A stretch of 64,000 nt of DNA from Antedon bifida (taxonomy: Eukaryota > Echinodermata > Crinoidea > Comatulida > Antedonidae), in the NCBI GenBank assembly GCA_963402885.1, contig OY727098.1, positions 14,742,717-14,806,716 on the forward strand, given 5' to 3'. This document shows positions 57,771 to 64,000 of this stretch, piece after piece. The translations under genes and the position numbers were made by a program. The notes under the pieces are model-generated. The model searched no databases and was not told where the DNA came from. It saw only the letters and a list, made by a program, of their open reading frames with translations. Every line of letters begins with the position of its first letter. Positions within the stretch are counted from its first letter, which is position 1.

Positions 57771-57903
57771 ATTAGGTGATCATTTAGAATAAAATGATCA
57801 CCTATTGTTATTGTATAAAATCTTTATTATTATTTTTTTTTTTTTTATTAGGTGATCATTTAGAATAAAATGATCACCTATTGTTATTGTATAAAATCTT
57901 TAT
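57771..57903. repeat. Duplicated hairpin preceding the Helitron-like array
   Basis: AGGTGATCATTT...AAATGATCACCT (12-bp arms, short loop), followed by ATTGTTATTGTATAAAATC, occurs twice in direct order (from 57773 and from 57850), separated by a T run. AATGATCACCTAT also occurs near the 3' end of every following 1.5 kb copy. Confidence 0.75.
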
Positions 57904-60900
57904 TATTTTTTTTTTCTTTTTATTGTTTCTGTACACTATTTTGTGTAACAATTATCTCAAAAAGTTTAATGTCAATGATTACCAAAATTTCAGAATATCT
58001 TTCAAATAATATAACTTAATCCTAATAAGCTTTCCAGCGTGATCACTCATCCGTGACGACATTTATACGCCATTTTGCGAAATCACATTATCAATCATAT
58101 CTCCATAATTCATTATCACATATTAATGAAATTCACTACACATAAACTTCAGGTCAAGGGTAAAAATATTAGCAAATAAAAACGCACGCACACGTAGGGT
58201 CATGCGCGTGAAATCGCGCGTTAAAAATTTAAAACGTTCAAAATTAAGTTTTGATCAATTTAGAGCATGAATTAGGCCATTTGCGTGTTTCCAAAAATTA
58301 CTGCGCAAAAAAAAATTTTGCGCGCGCGATACTTAAAAAGCGTAAAAAATATTAATTTTTTTTACAAATCTCATTCTACTCACCATCCTTAGTACATTCA
58401 CCAAATTTGAGTCAGTTCCGACTTAAAATAACGCTATACGAGCACGTTAAAAATGACAACATGCGCACATTAATTTTACAAAAGTTCTGAAAATGGTGAA
58501 AAATAGGTCTTTTTTAAAATGAAAATAATTCTCCAGAATGCAAGATGACCCCCGATTTTTTTAACTTATTCTGGAAGCCATTGAGTTGTAGATATGAATT
58601 CATGTACACATTTGACGTACAAAATGTTTTGACGTCATCAAATGGCCACTTGAATTTAAAAATTAGGATTTGTTATCTTTTTGTGTCGATTATCACATTC
58701 AACAGAGCGCATCTTGGTTATGTGTGCTCGAATTTCGCACAAATTTCAGTATGTGCTTGCTTAATTAATTATCTTTATCATAAGTTGACACTATTTTCAT
58801 TTTATTGACGTCATCACGCGTAAAAACTTGAATAACGTAGGCCGTGTAATTTCACCTTCGCAGTAAATTTGAATATCTTACAGCTCTTCAGAATTGAAGG
58901 TTACCTTGATGATTATAATTTATTATGAAAGCTGATGAAATGTAGATATTAATTCATATAAAAATTAAGCCTATCGGATGTTGTGACGTTAACATATGGC
59001 CAGTTGAAGTGAAAAAGTAGTTTTTTCATATTTTTCGTCAAAGTTATACACATTTCAAAGAGCGCGCACAGCGCTTCTACGTGCCAAATTTTTTTCCAAA
59101 TCTTATTATTTTTTGCTCAATTAATTATCTTTCGAAATCGTCATCTTAAAGTTTAGTTTGATAACGTCATCATGCCAAAAAATTAGAACATGTGTGTCCC
59201 GTAATTTCACCTATGCTACACTGTATATAGATATACAGTATATACTGTACATATGGCATATAGGCACAACTCAGCACTATAAGCGTATAATGGGATGGCA
59301 TACATCAACATTTTCCGATCGTATGTTAACGTACGTGCATGTTTAAAAAAAATTAATTTCAGTAAAATGATAAAAATGATCACCTATAATTCGTCAAAGT
59401 GACGAATTAAATTCTAGTTATTTTTTTTCTTTTTATTGTTTCTGTACACTATTTTGTGTAACAATTATCTCAAAAAGTTTAATGTCAATGATTACAAAAA
59501 TTTCAGAATATCTTTCAAATAATACAACTTAATCCTAATAAGCTTTCCAGCGTGATCACTCATCCGTGACGACATTTATACGCCATTTTGCGAAATCACA
59601 TTATTAATCATATCTCCATAATTCATTATCACATATTAATGAAATTCACTACACTTAAACTTCAGATCAAGGGTAAAAATATTAGCAAATAAAAACGCAC
59701 GCGCACGTAGGTTCATGCGCGTGATATCACGCGTTAAAAATTTAAAACGCTCAAAATTAAGTTTTGATCAATTTAGAGCATGAATTAGGCCATTTGCGTG
59801 TTTCAAAAAATTACTGCGCAAAAATGCGTTTTTGCGCGCGCGATACTTAAAGAGCGTAAAAAATATGAATTTTTTTTACAAATCTCATTCTACTCACCAT
59901 CCTTAGTACATTCACCAAATTTGAGTCAGTTCCGACTTAAAATAACGCTATACGAGCACGTTAAAAATGACAAAATGCGCACATTTATTTTACAAAAGTT
60001 CTGAAAATGGTGAAAAATAGGTCTTTTTTAAAATGAAAATAATTCTTCAGAATGCAAGATGACCCCCGATTTTTTTAATTTATTCTGGAAGCCATTGAGT
60101 TGTAGATATGAATTCATGTACACATTTTACGTACAAAATGTTTTGACGTCATCAAATGGCCACTTGAATTTAAAAATTAGGATTTGTTATCTTTTTGTGT
60201 AGATTATCACATTCAACAGAGCGCATCTTGGTTATGTGTGCTCGAATTTCGCACAACTTTCAGTATGTGCTTGCTTAATTAATTATCTTTATCATGAGTT
60301 GACACTATCTTCATTTTAATGACGTCATCACGCGTAAAAACTTGAATAACGTAGGCCGTGTAATTTCACCTTCGCAGTAAATTTGAATATCTTACAGCTC
60401 TTCAGAATTGAAGGTTACCTTGATGATTATAATTTATTATGAAAGCTGATGAAATGTAGATATTAATTCATATAAAAATTAAGCCTATCGGATGTTGTGA
60501 CGTTAACATATGGCCAGTTGAAGTGAAAAAGTAGTTTTTTCATATTTTTCGTCAAAGTTATACACAATTCAAAGAGCGCGCACAGCGCTTCTACGTGCCA
60601 AATTTTTTTCCAAATCTTATATTTTTTTGCTCAATTAATTATCTTTCGAAATTGTCATCTTAAAGTTTAGTTTGATAACGTCATCATGCCAAAAAATTAG
60701 AACATGTGTCCCGCAATTTCACCTATGCTACACTGTATATAGATATACAGTATATACTGTACATATTGTATATGGCATATAGGCACAACTCAGCACTATA
60801 AGCATATAATAGGATGGCATACATCAACATTTTCCGATCGTATGTTAACGTACGTGCATGTTTAAAAAAAAATTAATTTCAGTAAAATGATAAAAATGAT

Positions 60901-62461
60901 CACCTATAATTTGTCAAAGTGACGAATTAAATTCTAGTTTTTTTATTATTTTTTTTCTTTTTATTGTTTCTGTACACTATTTTGTGTAACAATTATCTCA
61001 AAAAGTTTAATGTCAATGATTACAAAAATTTCAGAATATCTTTCAAATAATACAACTTAATCCTAATAAGCTTTCCAGCGTGATCACTCATCCGTGACGA
61101 CATTTATACGCCATTTTGCGAAATCACATTATCAATCATATCTCCATAATTCATTATCACATATTAATGAAATTCACTACACGTAAACTTCAGATCAAGG
61201 GTAAAAATATTAGCAAATAAAAACGCACGCACACGTAGGTTCATGCGCGTGATATCGCGCGTTAAAAATTTAAAACGCTCAAAATTAAGTTTTGATCAAT
61301 TTAGAGCATGAATTAGGCCATTTGCGTGTTTCAAAAAATTACTGCGCAAAAATGCGTTTTTGCACGCGCGATACTTAAAAAGCGTAAAAAATATGAATTT
61401 TTTTTACAAATCTCATTCTACTCACCATCCTTAGTACATTCACCAAATTTGAGTCAGTTCCGACTTAAAATAACGCTATACGAGCACGTTAAAAATGACA
61501 AAATGCGCACATTTATTTTACAAAAGTTCTGAAAATGGTGAAAAATAGGTCTTTTTTAAAATGAAAATAATTCTTCAGAATGCAAGATGACCCCCGATTT
61601 TTTTAACTTATTCTGGAAGCCATTGAGTTGTAGATATGAATTCATGTACACATTTTACGTACAAAATGTTTTGACGTCATCAAATGGCCACTTGAATTTA
61701 AAAATTAGGATTTGTTATCTTTTTGTGTAGATTATCACATTCAACAGAGCGCATCTTGGTTATGTGTGCTCGAATTTCGCACAACTTTCAGTATGTGCTT
61801 GCTTAATTAATTATCTTTATCATGAGTTGACACTATCTTCATTTTAATGACGTCATCACGCGTAAAAACTTGAATAACGTAGTTCGTGTAATTTCACCTT
61901 CGCAGTAAATTTGAATATCTTACAGCTCTTCAGAATTGAAGGTTACCTTGATGATTATAATTTATTATGAAAGCTGATGAAATGTAGATATTAATTCATA
62001 TAAAAATTAAGCCTATCGGATGTTGTGACGTTAACATATGGCCAGTTGAAGTGAAAAAGTAGTTTTTTCATATTTTTCGTCAAAGTTATACACAATTCAA
62101 AGAGCGCGCACAGCGCTTCTACGTGCCAAATTTTTTTCCAAATCTTATAGTTTTTTGCTCAATTAATTATCTTTCGAAATTGTCATCTTAAAGTTTAGTT
62201 TGATAACGTCATCATGCCAAAAAATTAGAACATGTGTCCCGTAATTTCACCTATGCTACACTGTAGATATACAGTATATACTGTACATATTGTATATGGC
62301 ATATAGGCACAACTCAGCACTATAAGCATATAATAGGATGGCATACATCAACATTTTCCGATCGTATGTTAACGTACGTGCATGTTTAAAAAAAAATTAA
62401 TTTCAGTAAAATGATAAAAATGATCACCTATAATTCGTCAAAGTGACGAATTAAATTCTAG
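57904..62461 (+). mobile_element. Three tandem Helitron-like copies of about 1.52 kb
   Basis: Copies at about 57904-59417, 59418-60937 and 60938-62461 are more than 95% alike by eye and arranged head to tail. Each ends with a 10-bp stem, 3-nt loop hairpin (TAATTCGTCA/TGACGAATTA), four bases, then CTAG before T, as in Helitron 3' ends. The second copy has one wobble in the stem. Each carries several ACGTCATCA motifs and long non-coding GC/AT mosaics. Open frames of 68 codons recur in copies 2 and 3 but start at GTG and have no domain. No Rep/helicase gene, so they are non-autonomous. Confidence 0.75.
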
Positions 62462-63543
62462 TTGCATATTAAATTTGTAAAAATTATTTTCGACAATCAA
62501 ACTATGACATTTTCTTGAGCCGAAATATCAACCTAAACATTAACATTCTTCTTTAAAATGTTCATATATTAAAGTTAGTTACTTTGACAATGCATCATTT
62601 TTTTAAATGTTTAAAGATGTCATCATGTAGTAAAAAGTTATAATTCATTGCGGTATGTAATAATCTATCTGCACCAAAGTGGTTACTACATAGTAAATAC
62701 ACGGAGGAATCTTTCTTCAACAGTTGTGTATGGCTCGGTGGTTTGTGCCCGTGTCTATAGCATTCAAGGGAATACTTGGGAAATGAAACGAAATAAGATT
62801 TTTTCTTATTATCCGTATTGCTTGTTCTTAAGTGTATAGATTATACACATGATTTATAATGAGATCTATATAAAAAGTAACTTATGTCTTTATTATTATT
62901 ATTATTATTATGTAACAAATGTGGTTTATGACATTATAGGCAGAGGGATCTTTGATCGGATTGTGATACCGGCCATTTGCGTTAGCAAGATCCTATCTTC
63001 ATATATTATAAATAATTAAAGATTCTGACAAAATCAATCAATCAATTCATATATCTTTTAAAAATCATTTATCTTTATTTAAATCAATGCATGGCTGCAT
63101 ATAACCTATAATTCATCATAGTGATAAATTAAATCTAGTTTAGTGGTGGAATTGATAACATTTAGAATTTAGGCCTGTTATGTGTGGAAATAAAGTAACA
63201 TTGCATTCCTGTTATCTGTTTAGCCTAGATAAAATTACTGGTCAGTTCAAGTCATGGATAAAGGCTAATTGTTAATACAGTAACAAAATGATGAATACAA
63301 ATATTGATCATAAAGAGTCTATACATTAAAACTTTCATTCCTATCATTTAGGGACAAGATTAATTGTTTTGTATTGCAATGACTGTTGTATTTATGCTGA
63401 TTCTGATGGGGAATCCATTCTGATGTTGCATTGATTGTTATTCATTTTATTTATGTTGATTAAATATGGGACATTCTATAGTTAGTTTTAGGCTTACATA
63501 CACTGGTGTCATTTGTTATTTCATTTCTTTTTTTGGATTACAG
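62462..63543. other. ELOF1 upstream region or 5' intron
   Basis: AT-rich, with a TTA microsatellite at about 62893-62911 and a degenerate Helitron-like end at 63110-63138 (AATTCATCA/TGATAAATT hairpin then CTAG before T). A splice acceptor (AG 63542-63543) ends the stretch, so part of it is an intron in the 5' UTR of ELOF1. The upstream non-coding exon was not found. Confidence 0.55.
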
Positions 63544-63845
63544 ATTCACAATAGAAAATGGGACGCAGAAGATCCAAGAGAAAACCACCAGCAAAAGCAA
63601 AGACTCTAGGCCTTGAATCTCAATTCACTTGCCCTTTTTGCAATCACGAAAGAGCATGTGAAGTTAAAATGTAAGAGTAACAGAATTTAATGTAAAGTGT
63701 TAAAGATGTATTTTAACAATGTGAAAAATGAAGATTAATAAAAAAAGACTTCATTAATTATTTATGTTTTTCAGGGACCGTCAGCGTAATATAGGAATCA
63801 TTACTTGTCGAGTTTGTTCAGAAGATTTCCAGACTAGTATAAATT
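63544..63845 (+). CDS. ELOF1: Transcription elongation factor ELOF1, first two coding exons, partial
   Basis: Small zinc-ribbon protein that travels with RNA polymerase II and supports elongation and transcription-coupled repair. Exon 63544-63670 has 14 bp of 5' UTR and ATG at 63558-63560 (A at -3, G at +4), coding a basic N-terminus [15 protein letters not shown] followed by [15 protein letters not shown]. Exon 63775-63845 codes [20 protein letters not shown]. The four zinc ligands CPFC and CRVC are present. The donor at 63846 leads out of the window; the last exon (YLSEPVDVYSDW-type end in the family) is missing. The intron 63671-63774 contains a fragment of MITE family B. Confidence 0.95.
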
Positions 63846-64000
63846 GTATCCTTTAATTAAAAATGATGTAAAAATAGCAAAAAATATTAGGTACAAAAAG
63901 CTAGCTAAAATGCACATCACTGAAGAAACAATGATTTTATTTAGCCTGAGCATCATTGATGGTGATAGCCATCAATATTGGATGTTTGGGAGGTTGATAG
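63846..64000. other. ELOF1 intron, cut by the window end
   Basis: Starts with GTATCC and has no further exon. A TATTTAG-like acceptor near 63945 is followed at once by an in-frame TGA, so it is not the expected exon. Confidence 0.6.

Noticed and set aside
59798-60004. 68-codon open frame repeated in two tandem copies
   Set aside because: Starts at GTG, conserved only because the whole element is duplicated, and no domain or codon bias is evident.

Overview
The window is a piece of an intron-rich, AT-rich animal nuclear genome, not a prokaryotic one: every recognisable gene is split by GT-AG introns, and the space between exons is full of short inverted-repeat transposons, tRNA-derived SINEs, Helitron-like elements and long minisatellites. 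The genes (PKA catalytic subunit, the axonemal dynein intermediate chain DNAI3/WDR63, ASF1, PLAA, ELOF1) point to a ciliated metazoan. The pervasive AGGCCTAG-type motif, the sea-urchin-TU-like foldback elements and the SINE cores suggest a marine invertebrate deuterostome, most likely an echinoderm. That assignment is an inference.

Layout. (1) 1-10676, plus strand: the C-terminal half of a PKA catalytic subunit gene (equivalent to mammalian residues 140-350) in five exons, plus a second, alternative last exon at 8635-8763. (2) 10677-15453: 3' region of PKA and the space between convergent genes, with several small transposons. (3) 15454-30659, minus strand: a complete 21-exon DNAI3 gene (934 aa). 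Its intron 12 holds a 4.2 kb, 32-bp-unit minisatellite whose unit carries a TATAAAAG motif. (4) 31444-31515: tRNA-Cys(GCA). (5) 33695-41476, minus strand: complete 4-exon ASF1 (216 aa), with a 2.6 kb long-inverted-repeat transposon and Helitron-like elements in its introns. (6) 41477-46455: a divergent intergenic region with a CRE-carrying MITE, a SINE/TIR composite, a piggyBac-like element and a likely foldback element. (7) 46456-55006, plus strand: complete 10-exon PLAA (779 aa). Its intron 9 holds a 1.7 kb, 20-bp-unit minisatellite whose unit looks like a 5' splice site. (8) 55007-63543: transposon-rich, including three head-to-tail 1.52 kb Helitron-like copies. (9) 63544-63845, plus strand: the first two coding exons of ELOF1, which runs off the window.

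The genes do not form one pathway: PKA (cAMP signalling), DNAI3 (inner dynein arm assembly), ASF1 (H3-H4 chaperone), PLAA (ubiquitin/p97 adaptor) and ELOF1 (Pol II elongation). Their linkage is informative because human orthologues lie close together on chromosomes 1 (PRKACB, DNAI3) and 19 (PRKACA, ASF1B, ELOF1), which suggests an old linkage group.

The strongest novelty candidate is the duplicated, mutually exclusive PKA C-tail exon. It keeps the gating Phe/Tyr, turn-motif Ser and terminal FxxF, but loses the acidic cluster. Next are the splice-donor-like and TATA-like minisatellites, the tandem Helitron array, the TIR elements with internal Pol III promoters, and a 51-bp hAT-like hairpin insertion with a clean 8-bp target duplication.
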